Shown: piece by piece, positions 24,649 through 32,974 of the stretch
How the letters are laid out: every line of letters starts with the position of its first letter
Position numbering within the stretch: the stretch's first letter is position 1
Source of the DNA: Curtobacterium sp. PhB115
GTDB taxonomy: Bacteria; Actinomycetota; Actinomycetes; Actinomycetales; Microbacteriaceae
NCBI RefSeq assembly: GCF_003752025.1
Contig: NZ_RJKR01000005.1
Span: forward strand, 718,234 to 782,233
Reading direction: 5' to 3'
DNA: 64,000 bases
Position numbers and translations under genes: made by a program
The notes under the pieces: generated by a model
What the model was told of the DNA's origin: nothing
What the model saw: the letters and a program-made list of their open reading frames with translations, nothing else
Database searches by the model: none

Positions 24649-25644
24649 ATGGGAGCCGTGATCACCGTCGTGCTCGGCCTCGCCGGCGCGCTCGTCTACG
24701 GGTTCGCCGACTTCCTCGGCGGGCTGGCGTCGCGGCGCGTCCGGCCGGTGACCGTTGCCGCCCTGGGCGCTGCGATCGGGATCGTGCCGCTGCTGGTCGG
24801 GCTCGTGCTCCTCGGCGGGGCCTTCACGTGGACGGGGTCGCTGTGGGGTGCTGTTGCGGGGCTGTCGGGCGGGGTCGGCGTGCTGCTCCTCTACGCGGCC
24901 CTCGCGATCGGGCCGATGAGCGTGCTCTCACCCCTCACCGCCGTGTTCGCGGCCGTGGTGCCCGTGCTCGTCGCCGTGGTGCGGGGCACGGTGCTCTCGC
25001 CCGTCGCGGTCGTGGCGCTCGTCGTGGCGGTCGTGGCGGTCGTGCTCGTCGCCGCCGTCCGGGACACCTCGGGCGCCCGGATCACGGCACGCGGAGTGGT
25101 CGCCGCCGGGGTGGCCGGGTGCGGGTTCGGGGGGATCGTGCTCGCGTACGACATGACGCCGCCAGGAGCGGGCATCGCGCCGTTGGTGGTCGCACGGGTG
25201 CTGCAGGCGGTGCTGCTGGGAGCGGCGGCCGTGGTGGTGGCGGTGCGGGCAGCGCACGTTCGGGCCGCGTCGGTGCGGCCTGGGTCGGTCCGCCCTGGGT
25301 CGGTCCGCCCTGGGTCGGTCCGCCCTGGAGGCGCGGGAGACCCCGCAGCGTCGGCCGGCGTGCCGGGGTCTGCCGTGCCTCCAGTGCGGTGGTGGCGGTC
25401 CAGACTGCTGGTGGTCGTGATCGCGTGCGGCGTCTTCGACGCCCTGGCGAACGTGTTCATCCAGGCGGCGCTGCACTCGAGCGACGACCCGGTGACGCTG
25501 CCCGTCGTGAGCGTGCTCAACGCGCTGTACCCGATCGGCACCGTGGTGCTGGCCGGGGTCGTCCTGCGGGAGCGCCTGACGCCGCCGCAGTGGACGGGCA
25601 TCGGGCTGGCCTTGGCCGCCTCGGTGGCGCTGGCGCTGGCCTGA
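24649..25644 (+). CDS. EamA/DMT-family transporter with repeat-bearing central loop
   Basis: A 331-residue, ten-helix drug/metabolite transporter with two EamA halves (LVYGFADFLGGLASRR and LPVVSVLNALYPIGTVVLAG). The loop between the halves is odd: it carries four tandem VRPGS units and then a segment whose DNA is an imperfect family-A palindrome. The central loop of most DMT proteins is short, so this looks like an insertion. The ATG is ten bases after TACCGG; a GTG three codons later is an alternative start. The substrate is unknown. Confidence 0.88.
   Translation: MGAVITVVLGLAGALVYGFADFLGGLASRRVRPVTVAALGAAIGIVPLLVGLVLLGGAFTWTGSLWGAVAGLSGGVGVLLLYAALAIGPMSVLSPLTAVFAAVVPVLVAVVRGTVLSPVAVVALVVAVVAVVLVAAVRDTSGARITARGVVAAGVAGCGFGGIVLAYDMTPPGAGIAPLVVARVLQAVLLGAAAVVVAVRAAHVRAASVRPGSVRPGSVRPGSVRPGGAGDPAASAGVPGSAVPPVRWWRSRLLVVVIACGVFDALANVFIQAALHSSDDPVTLPVVSVLNALYPIGTVVLAGVVLRERLTPPQWTGIGLALAASVALALA
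25273..25330. repeat. 15-bp in-frame tandem repeat (VRPGS) in the DMT gene
   Basis: Three full units of GTCCGCCCTGGGTCG-type sequence (the first variant) plus a partial fourth. It abuts the palindrome at 25325-25384. Confidence 0.9.
25325..25384. repeat. Family-A-like palindrome inside coding sequence
   Basis: Arms 25325-25344 (starting CTGGAGGCGCGG) and 25365-25384 pair with two mismatches in 20. It lies within the DMT gene and stays open in that frame. Its outer sequence GGAGGCGCGG is the core of the intergenic family A elements. Confidence 0.75.
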
Positions 25645-25732
25645 GCGCTGGGTGCGGCCCGAGCGCGGGCGCGGCGGGCGCGGGCGCGGGCGCGGGCGGG
25701 CGGGCGCGGCGAGCGCGGTCCCGGGCGCGAGG

Positions 25733-25792
25733 TTTCGGGGTGAGCGACAGTCTTCGGGGCGATGTGCCCGAGAACTGTCGCTCAGCCCGAAA
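25733..25792. terminator. Long hairpin between DMT and GNAT genes
   Basis: TTTCGGGGTGAGCGACAGT on the left pairs with ACTGTCGCTCAGCCCGAAA on the right with few mismatches. It is a likely bidirectional terminator. The 10-mer GAACTGTCGC is shared with family C elements. The rest of 25645-25863 is (GCGGGC)n-rich filler. Confidence 0.75.
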
Positions 25793-25843
25793 AGCGGCCA
25801 GCGGCAGGCCGTCGGCAGCCCGACGGCGGCGCGGACGAGGCGC

Positions 25844-25871
25844 CAGGCGTCAGGCGTCAGGCGTCAGGCGT
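25844..25871. repeat. 7-bp tandem CAGGCGT x4 over the GNAT stop codon
   Basis: Four exact CAGGCGT units; on the minus strand each reads ACGCCTG, so the stop TGA of the GNAT gene is supplied by the repeat itself. Copy number change would not alter the protein because the first unit already ends it. Confidence 0.9.
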
Positions 25872-26304
25872 CGGGGATCAGGCGCTTCCCGAGCGACACC
25901 GTGTGGTCGTCGGCGTACCCGAGCGACTCGTAGAAGCCCAGGACCTGCTCGTTGCCGGCACGCACCTGCAGGTTCAGCTTCGGGCAGCCGAGGTCCGTCA
26001 GCAGCCGCTCGAACTCCGCCATCAGCGTCCGTCCGAGTCCCGATCCCTGCAGGTCCGGCCGCACGGCGAGGTAGTTCACCCAGCCGCGGTGCCCGTCGAA
26101 CCCCGCCATTCCCGCGGCGACGACGACCGCCTCGCCGTCCGCCGCGCCACTCGTCGCGACCAGGAAGAGCTCGGGCTGCACCGTCAGCTTGCGCGCGATG
26201 TCGCGTCGGGGGTCGTTCCACGGGCGGACGAGACCGCACGACTCCCAGAGGGCGACGACCGCTTCGGTGTCGTCGGGGCGGAACGCGCGGATCCGGTACT
26301 CCAT
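25864..26304 (-). CDS. GNAT acetyltransferase (YpeA-like)
   Basis: A 146-residue GNAT. NYLAVRPDLQGSGLGRTLMAEFERLL holds the acetyl-CoA loop Q-x-x-G-x-G, and GNEQVLGFYESLGYADD is the usual C-terminal block. DTEAVVALWESCGLVRPWNDP at the N-terminus matches YpeA-type proteins. TAGCGT lies six bases before the ATG, giving a leaderless mRNA. It is divergent from the sortase gene. The substrate is unknown. Confidence 0.92.
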   Translation of the reverse strand: MEYRIRAFRPDDTEAVVALWESCGLVRPWNDPRRDIARKLTVQPELFLVATSGAADGEAVVVAAGMAGFDGHRGWVNYLAVRPDLQGSGLGRTLMAEFERLLTDLGCPKLNLQVRAGNEQVLGFYESLGYADDHTVSLGKRLIPDA

Positions 26305-26399
26305 GCCCCCACGCTAACGGGGGTGTGCAGAACCGTCGTCACCGCACGGTTCCCGTGATCTGATAGACCTGTCCGACCACCCACCCGATCAGGAGCCCC

Positions 26400-27209
26400 G
26401 TGACCGCACACGACACCTTCCCGTCGCGCCGCAGCGCTCGGGACGACGCCGAGGGTTCGCGGTCGCCCCGTCCACCCCGTCGGCGGATGACCGTCGGTGG
26501 CGCGCTCGTCGCCCTGATCGCGGAACTGCTCATCATCGCCGGCGCCGGCACCGGGCTCTACGTCGTCTGGACCGCGTGGTGGACGGACGTGGTCGCCGTG
26601 AACGAGCAGACGAAGCTCGTCGACGGACTCGGACAAGTGAAGACGGAGAAGAAGGCGGGGACCGAGCACCGCGGGACCGCCCCCGTCCTGGCCGAACCGC
26701 CGGACATCACCGACGTGTTCGGGACCATGCAGATCCCACGCTTCGGCAAGGACTACAACCGGCCGATCGGCGAGGGCACGGACCGCGAGCAGGTGCTCAA
26801 CACCATCGGGCTCGGGCACTACCAGGACACCGCGATGCCCGGGGCTCCCGGCAACTTCGCCGTCGCCGGCCACCGGGTCACCTACGGCAAGCCGCTCAAC
26901 CAGATCGCCGAGCTCAAGAAGGACGACTCGATCGTGGTGCGGGTGACCGACGCGAAGACGAAGTTCGACGTCTGGTACGTCTACAAGGTCACCGACAGCC
27001 AGATCGTCACGCCGGACCACATCGAGACCATCGCTCCGGTGCCGAACAAGCCCGGTGTCGACCCGAGCCCCTCGGACCGTTGGCTGACCCTGACCGCGTG
27101 CCACCCGATGTGGTCGGCCGCCGAGCGCTACGTCACCCACGCCAAGCTCGACTACTGGATGCCCGCGTCGGAGGGCACCCCGAAGGAACTCTCGGAGACC
27201 GCCAAGTGA
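26400..27209 (+). CDS. Class E sortase
   Basis: A 269-residue membrane-anchored transpeptidase. A basic N-terminus and one helix (about 32-58) lead to the sortase barrel, with catalytic H158 (AVAGHRVTYG), C234 (TLTACHPMW) and R243 (AAERYVTH). The TLTxC and adjacent residues fit class E (SrtE) enzymes, which attach LAxTG-type proteins to peptidoglycan in high-GC actinobacteria. The GTG start has AGGAG upstream. The stop overlaps the next gene. I see no sorting-signal protein in the window, so its substrates are elsewhere. Confidence 0.93.
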   Translation: MTAHDTFPSRRSARDDAEGSRSPRPPRRRMTVGGALVALIAELLIIAGAGTGLYVVWTAWWTDVVAVNEQTKLVDGLGQVKTEKKAGTEHRGTAPVLAEPPDITDVFGTMQIPRFGKDYNRPIGEGTDREQVLNTIGLGHYQDTAMPGAPGNFAVAGHRVTYGKPLNQIAELKKDDSIVVRVTDAKTKFDVWYVYKVTDSQIVTPDHIETIAPVPNKPGVDPSPSDRWLTLTACHPMWSAAERYVTHAKLDYWMPASEGTPKELSETAK

Positions 27210-27412
27210 TCTTCCCGTTCGTCTGGCGCATCCTGCCCGGGCCCACCGTGCTCAAGCTCCTCGAACTGCTCGTGCTGCTCGCGGCCATCGTGTGGGTGCT
27301 GTTCACCTTCGTCTTCCCGTGGATCGCCGCCGACATCCTGCCCCCGCCCGACGGCACGGTGGAGTCGACCGCTACCGCTACCGCCACCGCCAGCGCCACA
27401 CCGACCCCGTAG
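27206..27412 (+). CDS. Small single-pass membrane protein coupled to the sortase
   Basis: 68 residues, IFPFVWRILPGPTVLKLLEL then a strong helix to about residue 47 and a Thr/Ala tail. The GTG overlaps the sortase stop by GTGA. Similar short proteins follow class E sortase genes in other actinobacteria (recall, not searched), which suggests a partner role. It ends 50 bp before the converging sbcC gene. That gap holds a CAGCGC-rich stretch and no clear terminator. Confidence 0.75.
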   Translation: MIFPFVWRILPGPTVLKLLELLVLLAAIVWVLFTFVFPWIAADILPPPDGTVESTATATATASATPTP

Positions 27413-27461
27413 CGTCCGGCGACCCGGCAGCGCCAGCAGCGCCAGCAGCAGCGCCGGCCAC

Positions 27462-30437
27462 TCAGACCGTGGTGGTCACGCGCGAGCCGCCGGCCTCGGT
27501 CCGACGCACGGCGATCCGCTCCGGGATCCGCTGCTTGAGTTCCTCGACATGGCTGACGATCCCGACCTGACGACCGCCGGCGGTCAGTCGGGAGAGCTGC
27601 CCGATCACGTCGTCGAGGGTCTCCGGGTCGAGTGTGCCGAAGCCCTCGTCCACGAACAGCGTGCCGAGGGAGACCCCGCCCGCCTCGGCCTGCACGACGT
27701 CGGCGAGCCCGAGCGCCAGGCACAGCGACACCGTGAAGGTCTCGCCGCCGGACAAGCTGCGCGGATCGCGGACGGTGTCGGTCGTGTGGTCGTGCACCGC
27801 GAGGGCGAGCCCGGTCCGACGCGCTCGGGATCCCGATTCGCGTTCGTCGGAGGTCTCGAGCGTGAACCGGCCGGCGAGCATCCCCCGCAAGCGGTCGTTC
27901 GCGGCGGCGACGACGTCCTCGAAGCGGCGCATGAGCACGTAGGTGCCGAGTGTGATCCCGGTCGGGTTGACCGATGTCGACCCGTTCGCGATGTCGGCGA
28001 GCCGGACGACGGCCCGACTGCGCGCCGAGGTCTCGTCGCGGGCACGGACCGCGCGGGTGAGTTCCGCCGCGCACCGATCGACCGCGTCGGCCCGGTCCCC
28101 CGCGGTGACGGCGAGCCGGTTCGCCTCGTCGAGAGACGCCGCCGTGTCGTCCCGTGCCGTGCGGGCGCCCCCGAGATCGAGTGCCGCGAGGTCGTCGTCG
28201 GCCGCTGCGACCACGGCCGGCTCGGCGAGCCCCGCCTGCACGACGGCGCGCTCCGCATCGGCCGCGGCGACGACCGCCCGGGCCCTGGAGGTCGCGTCCG
28301 CGTCGAGCAGGGCGGCCCGGGCATCGGCGACGTCGCTGAACCCCTGCTCGACGAGCACCCGTTCGACCTCGGCCCGGCGCTCGTCGAGGGCACGTTCGGC
28401 GACCCGCGCGCGTTCGTCGGCCTCGGTCACGGCACGCAGTCCGGCGAGCCGCCGGTCGAGCCCCTCGACGGCGCTCCGGAGCGTCGTGGGCTCGTCGTCG
28501 AGCATCTCCCCGAGCCGGTCGACCGCCGCCCGGACCGCAGCCACGTCGGCCTCGAGCCGCTCGCTGTCCGCGACGATGGTGGACGCGAGCACGGTGCGGC
28601 GGGCGTCGAGGTCGTTGCGCTCGCGTTCGAGCGCACGCGTCGCGGTGTCGTGGTCGGTCCGGTGCCGCTCGTGCTGCAGGACCAGCGCGGCGGCGTCGTG
28701 CGCTGCACGGACGCGCTCGTCGGCAGCGCCGGCCAGTCGGTCGAGCGCAGCGTCGTCCACCGCCCCGACGACGTCGACCAGGCGCTGGTGCTCCGCACGC
28801 TCGAGCGCGAGGTCGGTCGCGGCGTCGGCGAGTGCCTGGTCCGCTGCACGGGTGGCGTCGCCGGCGGACTCGACCGCCTCGATCGTGGGGTGGTCGTCCT
28901 GCGGCAGGGCGACCGCGGGGTGCGAACTCGATCCGCACACCGGGCACGGGTCCCCCGGGACGAGTGCTGCGCCGAGTTCTCCGGCCAATCCGGCGATCCG
29001 TCGTTCGCGCAGGACCCGCTCGGCGGCGAGGGCCTCGGACGCGTCGGCACGTGCAGTGGCGACCGTGCGTTCGGCCGCCCCGACGCGCACCGCTGCTCGG
29101 TCGCGCGCCGCGAGGTCGGACCGCAGGGAGCGGACCCGGGCGACCTCGTGTGCGGCGGCATCGGCGTCGGCTGCCGTCGCGGCGGCGGCACGCGCGGCCT
29201 CGACGATCCGGGCCCGTTCGGCCGGCCGGGTGTCCAGGGCGGCATCCCGCTCGACGAGCTGCGCCGCGAGGCGTTCGACCAACGCCGAGGCGTCGGCGAT
29301 CGCGGACCGGCGGGCGGGGAGGCCGTCTTCGGTCGTGGCGAGCGGCCGGACCGTGGTCAGCTGGTCTGCCAACCCGTCGCGACGCCGCACGACCTCGGCC
29401 GCGTCGTCACCGACCACGTGCTGCTCGCGGACTGACCGCGACGCCGCGGCGGTCTCGTCCGCACGGGCGCCGGCGGCGTCGAGTCCGTCGGCGAGCACCG
29501 CGACCCGGGCCGCACGTTCCGCGGTGGTCAGTGCGCCGCGGAGCCCGTCCACGGCATCGCCCTCGGCGTCGAGTGCGCTGCGCCGCGCGACCAGGCCGGC
29601 ACGCCGCTCGAGCGCGGCCGCTCGTGCCGTCACCGTTCGTTCGTGGTCGGCGGCGGTCGTGGCCGCCGCCGTCGCTGCCGTGCGGACGGCCGCCGCCGCA
29701 TCGGCCGTCGCGCGGATCGACGCAACGGTCGCGGGCACCACGGACTCGTCGGCCTGCTCGATGCCGGCGGCCTGGGCGAAGCGGTTCAGTGCGTCGCGCA
29801 CCCGGTCGTCGGCGCCGTCGACCTCGGCCTGGACTGCACGGCGTCGGGCGGCGAGCTCGTCGGCGGTGCGGTCGTAGACCTGGGTGCCGAAGAGGGACTG
29901 CAGGAGCTTCCGGCGGTCCTCGCCCGGAGAACGGAGGAAGCGCGCGAACTCGCCCTGCGGCAGGACGACGGTCTGCAGGAACTGTGCCCGGTCGAGCCCG
30001 ACGATCCGGGCGATCTCGACGGCGGCTTCGGGGATGCGCGACGACATCGGCTCACCGGCGACGTCGGCGGGTCCGGCGAGCCGGAACAGCTGCACGGAGG
30101 CCTGCTGCTTCACGGTCCCGGTCCCCCGCTGCTTGGGGCGGTCGTACTGCGGGGTGCGACGGACACGGAAGGTCCCCGCGCCGGTCTCGAAGACGAGCTC
30201 GACGAACGGCTCGACCGCGGGGTCCGCGTGCTGGCTGTGCAGACGGTCGGAGCTGGCGTCCGACCCCGCGAGGCCGCCGTAGAGCGCGAACACGACGGCG
30301 TCGATGATGGTCGACTTGCCGGACCCGGTCGGGCCCTCGAGCAGGAAGACCCCGGAGGCGGCGAGCGCCGCGAAGTCGATCGTCACCAGGTCCGGGTAGG
30401 GACCGATGGCGCGCAGTTCGAGCCGGTGCAGGTACAT
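27462..30437 (-). CDS. sbcC: Exonuclease subunit SbcC (Rad50-like SMC ATPase)
   Basis: A 991-residue SMC-type ATPase. The N-terminal Walker A is GPTGSGKST, the Q-loop PQGEFARFL; long coiled-coil arms flank a zinc hook CPVCGSSSHP at about mid-length; and the C-terminal part has the signature LSGGE and Walker B LFVDEGFGTLDPET. With SbcD it opens and degrades hairpins and protein-blocked DNA ends. The ATG overlaps the sbcD stop (ATGA), so the two are coupled. The arms are very Ala/Arg-rich, normal for this GC content. SbcCD destroys long DNA palindromes in other bacteria, which is notable given the palindromes listed here. Confidence 0.97.
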   Translation of the reverse strand: MYLHRLELRAIGPYPDLVTIDFAALAASGVFLLEGPTGSGKSTIIDAVVFALYGGLAGSDASSDRLHSQHADPAVEPFVELVFETGAGTFRVRRTPQYDRPKQRGTGTVKQQASVQLFRLAGPADVAGEPMSSRIPEAAVEIARIVGLDRAQFLQTVVLPQGEFARFLRSPGEDRRKLLQSLFGTQVYDRTADELAARRRAVQAEVDGADDRVRDALNRFAQAAGIEQADESVVPATVASIRATADAAAAVRTAATAAATTAADHERTVTARAAALERRAGLVARRSALDAEGDAVDGLRGALTTAERAARVAVLADGLDAAGARADETAAASRSVREQHVVGDDAAEVVRRRDGLADQLTTVRPLATTEDGLPARRSAIADASALVERLAAQLVERDAALDTRPAERARIVEAARAAAATAADADAAAHEVARVRSLRSDLAARDRAAVRVGAAERTVATARADASEALAAERVLRERRIAGLAGELGAALVPGDPCPVCGSSSHPAVALPQDDHPTIEAVESAGDATRAADQALADAATDLALERAEHQRLVDVVGAVDDAALDRLAGAADERVRAAHDAAALVLQHERHRTDHDTATRALERERNDLDARRTVLASTIVADSERLEADVAAVRAAVDRLGEMLDDEPTTLRSAVEGLDRRLAGLRAVTEADERARVAERALDERRAEVERVLVEQGFSDVADARAALLDADATSRARAVVAAADAERAVVQAGLAEPAVVAAADDDLAALDLGGARTARDDTAASLDEANRLAVTAGDRADAVDRCAAELTRAVRARDETSARSRAVVRLADIANGSTSVNPTGITLGTYVLMRRFEDVVAAANDRLRGMLAGRFTLETSDERESGSRARRTGLALAVHDHTTDTVRDPRSLSGGETFTVSLCLALGLADVVQAEAGGVSLGTLFVDEGFGTLDPETLDDVIGQLSRLTAGGRQVGIVSHVEELKQRIPERIAVRRTEAGGSRVTTTV

Positions 30438-31600
30438 CAGCGGTCCCCTTCGTGCTGCAGGGCGAGCACCGCTGCCTCGTACGCCTCGGTCAGGACCGCG
30501 TGCTCGTCGTCGTCCGGTGCAGCACCGGTGGCGAAGGCCACGAAGTCGGCAGCGACCTCGACCGGGTCGGACGTCGCGGTGACGGCACGGGCGACCGACG
30601 CCGGGCCACGGTCGGCCGGTTCGTGGGTGATGGCGAGCGCGTGCGGGAAGTGGTCCTTCACGCGGGCGTACATGCGCTCCGGGTGCACGGCGTCGGTGAC
30701 GGCGACCCGGACCCAGGCGTCGGCGTCGCGCTGGAACGCCCCGGACTCGATGTCGTCGATGCTGCCCCGGACGTCGACCAGGCGCCGCGGCACCGGGGTC
30801 GGGACGAGCTCCGCCGTCACCGCTCCCCCGGCGTCGAGTTCGACGACGGTCACGGACTTCTGCTGGTTCCGCTCGCCGAACGAGAACGCCAGCGGGGACC
30901 CGGCGTACCGGATCCGGCCGCCGTCGCCCACCCGCTGCGGCCCGTGCAGGTGCCCGAGGGCCACGTAGTCGAACCCGCCGAACACGGACTCGGCGACGCG
31001 GTCCACCCCGCCGACGCGGATGTCCTGCTCGCTGTCGCTCGGGTCCGCCCCGCCGACGAACGCGTGCGCGACGATGACGCTCCTGGTGTCGGCACGGCTG
31101 GCGAGGTCGGCGCGGATGCGCTCGGTCGCGGCCTGCACGACGGCGTGGTGGGACCGGGCGAGGGGTTCGTCGGGGACCTCGGCCAGGGCGTACCGGGTGA
31201 GGTCGGGGTGCAGGTACGGGATGCCGTAGACCGCGACCGGACCGTCGGCGTCGTGGACGAGGACGGGTGTGGCGATGTGGGCGGGTTCGGCGAGGATGCG
31301 GACGCGCTGCCCCATCACCCCGGCGCCGAAGCCGAGCCGGGCTGCGGAGTCGTGGTTGCCCGGCGTGAGCACCACCGTCGTGGTCTCGGCGAGGCGTTCG
31401 AGCACGCGGGAGAGCATCCGCACGGCATCGACGGGCGGGATCGCACGGTCGTAGACGTCCCCCGCGATGACCACGAGGTCGACCGCGCGGTCGCGCACCA
31501 GGTCGACGAGCCAGTCGAGGAACGCCGCCTGGTGCTCGAGGAGGTCGGCACCGAGCAACGTGCGGCCGAGGTGCCAGTCACCGGTGTGCAGGATGCGCAT
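30437..31600 (-). CDS. sbcD: Exonuclease subunit SbcD (Mre11-like nuclease)
   Basis: A 387-residue Mn-dependent metallophosphoesterase. The five motifs are in order: GDWHLG, AGDVYDRA, GNHDS, AHAFVGG and ALGHLHGPQ. A capping domain follows. It is the nuclease partner of SbcC and is translated first. TACCGT six bases before the ATG marks a leaderless start. Full length for the family. Confidence 0.97.
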   Translation of the reverse strand: MRILHTGDWHLGRTLLGADLLEHQAAFLDWLVDLVRDRAVDLVVIAGDVYDRAIPPVDAVRMLSRVLERLAETTTVVLTPGNHDSAARLGFGAGVMGQRVRILAEPAHIATPVLVHDADGPVAVYGIPYLHPDLTRYALAEVPDEPLARSHHAVVQAATERIRADLASRADTRSVIVAHAFVGGADPSDSEQDIRVGGVDRVAESVFGGFDYVALGHLHGPQRVGDGGRIRYAGSPLAFSFGERNQQKSVTVVELDAGGAVTAELVPTPVPRRLVDVRGSIDDIESGAFQRDADAWVRVAVTDAVHPERMYARVKDHFPHALAITHEPADRGPASVARAVTATSDPVEVAADFVAFATGAAPDDDEHAVLTEAYEAAVLALQHEGDR

Positions 31601-31661
31601 GCGGACACGGTAACGCCGGCCGGGGACATCGTCGGGCGCCCCACGGTGAGCTGTGGAGAAC

Positions 31662-32882
31662 TCAGGGCACGCAGCTCGCCGAGGCGAGGCCGAGGACGGA
31701 GACGACCCGCACCTTGACCGTCGGCGTGCTGGTCGCGGTCCAGTTGTTGCCGAGGTTCGTACGGAGGGTCAGGGTGTAGGTGGTGCCGAGGTCGAGCAGC
31801 CCCGCGCCGCCGTAGGTGAGCGACCGTTGCCCGCCGGTGGTGGTCGTGAGCTGGGTCGACCCGTTCATCAGGTCGAAGGAGTTCGGCACCGTCGGGTTCG
31901 TGTAGCTCCAGGCGATGGTGACCGTGCTCGACGATGCTGCGGTGCAGGTCAGCGTGGGCACACCGGTGGCGGTGCCGGCCGTCAGGGAAGCGGTCGTCAC
32001 GGTGGTCTTCGACCACGGCACCGCCACCGCCTGTGCGGGCAGCAGCACGCCGACGCCACCGGCGAGCACGAGCACCGCAGCGGCACCGCCGAAGCGGCGC
32101 CAGCGCACGACGCGACGCGCCTGCCGCCGCAGCGAGCGACGGGTGATGACGGTGGGTGCGCCGGTCGGGAGGCCCGTGGCGGCGCCGTCCCGCGCCTCCA
32201 GACCGTCGTCGGTCCCGTCCGTGGACCCGCCGCCTGCGCCGTCGTCGGCACCGGGATCCGACCCGGAACCGTCGTCGTCCGAGGCGTCCGAGGCGTCCGA
32301 GGCGTCCGAGGCGTCCGAGGCGTCCGACGCCACCAGCCGCCGCAGCGACCCGTCGATCGTGCAGAGCGCGAGGACGGCCGTCAGGCCGAGCGCGAGCATG
32401 ACCACCTTCGCCCACTGCCCCTCGCGCAGCCACAGGATCGGCAGCCCGACGAACGGGATGCGGAGGAACGCGACCCCGTGCACGGCCGACGGCTCGAGCG
32501 GGGTGGAGTCCTGCTGCGGGTTCGCGTCACCCTTGGTGACGAGCGTGCCGCCCGGGCCGTCCTCGACGTAGCGGTGCATGCGGAGGTGACCGGGCTGGTC
32601 GGGGTCGTCGGCGAGCAGGATCTTGCCGGTCCGGACCTCATCTGCGGCGACGGGTCGCGAGACGACGACGTCGCCGGGGGTGAGCCGCGGCTCCATCGAC
32701 CCGGTCATCACCGTGGTGGGCTGCCAGCCGATCACGGCGGGTGCAGCTGCCCACAGGGCGAGGCCGAGGAGGGTCGCGACCACGCCGCGAGCGACGGTGG
32801 CGACGACGACGCGCCCCCAGTCGACGGCGTCACGGAGCACGGCGTGCGGTGTGGGACCACCGTGCACTGCGATGCTGCTCAT
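31662..32882 (-). CDS. SipW-type signal peptidase I fused to a second signal-like segment and a beta domain
   Basis: 406 residues. The N-terminal half is an S26 peptidase of the SipW/ER type: helix at about 25-52, catalytic Ser62 in MTGSMEP, His103 in RMHRY in place of the usual Lys, and GDAN at 118-121; a helix at 155-175 ends it. Then comes an acidic linker with five ASD units (185-200), a basic RRSLRRQARRVVRWRR patch, a second hydrophobic stretch (265-285) ending PAQAVA, and a Thr/Ser-rich Ig-like tail. The second half resembles a separate secreted protein with its own signal. It follows a TasA-like gene (92-bp gap), its probable substrate. Confidence 0.85.
   Translation of the reverse strand: MSSIAVHGGPTPHAVLRDAVDWGRVVVATVARGVVATLLGLALWAAAPAVIGWQPTTVMTGSMEPRLTPGDVVVSRPVAADEVRTGKILLADDPDQPGHLRMHRYVEDGPGGTLVTKGDANPQQDSTPLEPSAVHGVAFLRIPFVGLPILWLREGQWAKVVMLALGLTAVLALCTIDGSLRRLVASDASDASDASDASDASDDDGSGSDPGADDGAGGGSTDGTDDGLEARDGAATGLPTGAPTVITRRSLRRQARRVVRWRRFGGAAAVLVLAGGVGVLLPAQAVAVPWSKTTVTTASLTAGTATGVPTLTCTAASSSTVTIAWSYTNPTVPNSFDLMNGSTQLTTTTGGQRSLTYGGAGLLDLGTTYTLTLRTNLGNNWTATSTPTVKVRVVSVLGLASASCVP
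32162..32205. repeat. Family-A-like palindrome inside the sipW linker
   Basis: Arms 32162-32176 (CGGTCGGGAGGCCCG) and 32191-32205 (CGCGCCTCCAGACCG) pair with two mismatches. It encodes part of the low-complexity linker. Confidence 0.6.
32281..32325. repeat. 9-bp tandem repeat GAGGCGTCC x5 in sipW
   Basis: Five exact units, in frame, encoding the (ASD)n linker of the signal peptidase fusion. Exact nucleotide identity points to recent expansion. Confidence 0.95.
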
Positions 32883-32974
32883 GACTGCCTTCGACCGGGG
32901 GCGCGTTGTCGGGGGTGGTGTGTAGGGCTGGCTCGGGCTCAGCCCGGCTCACCGGGGACGGGGTGCGACCCGGC

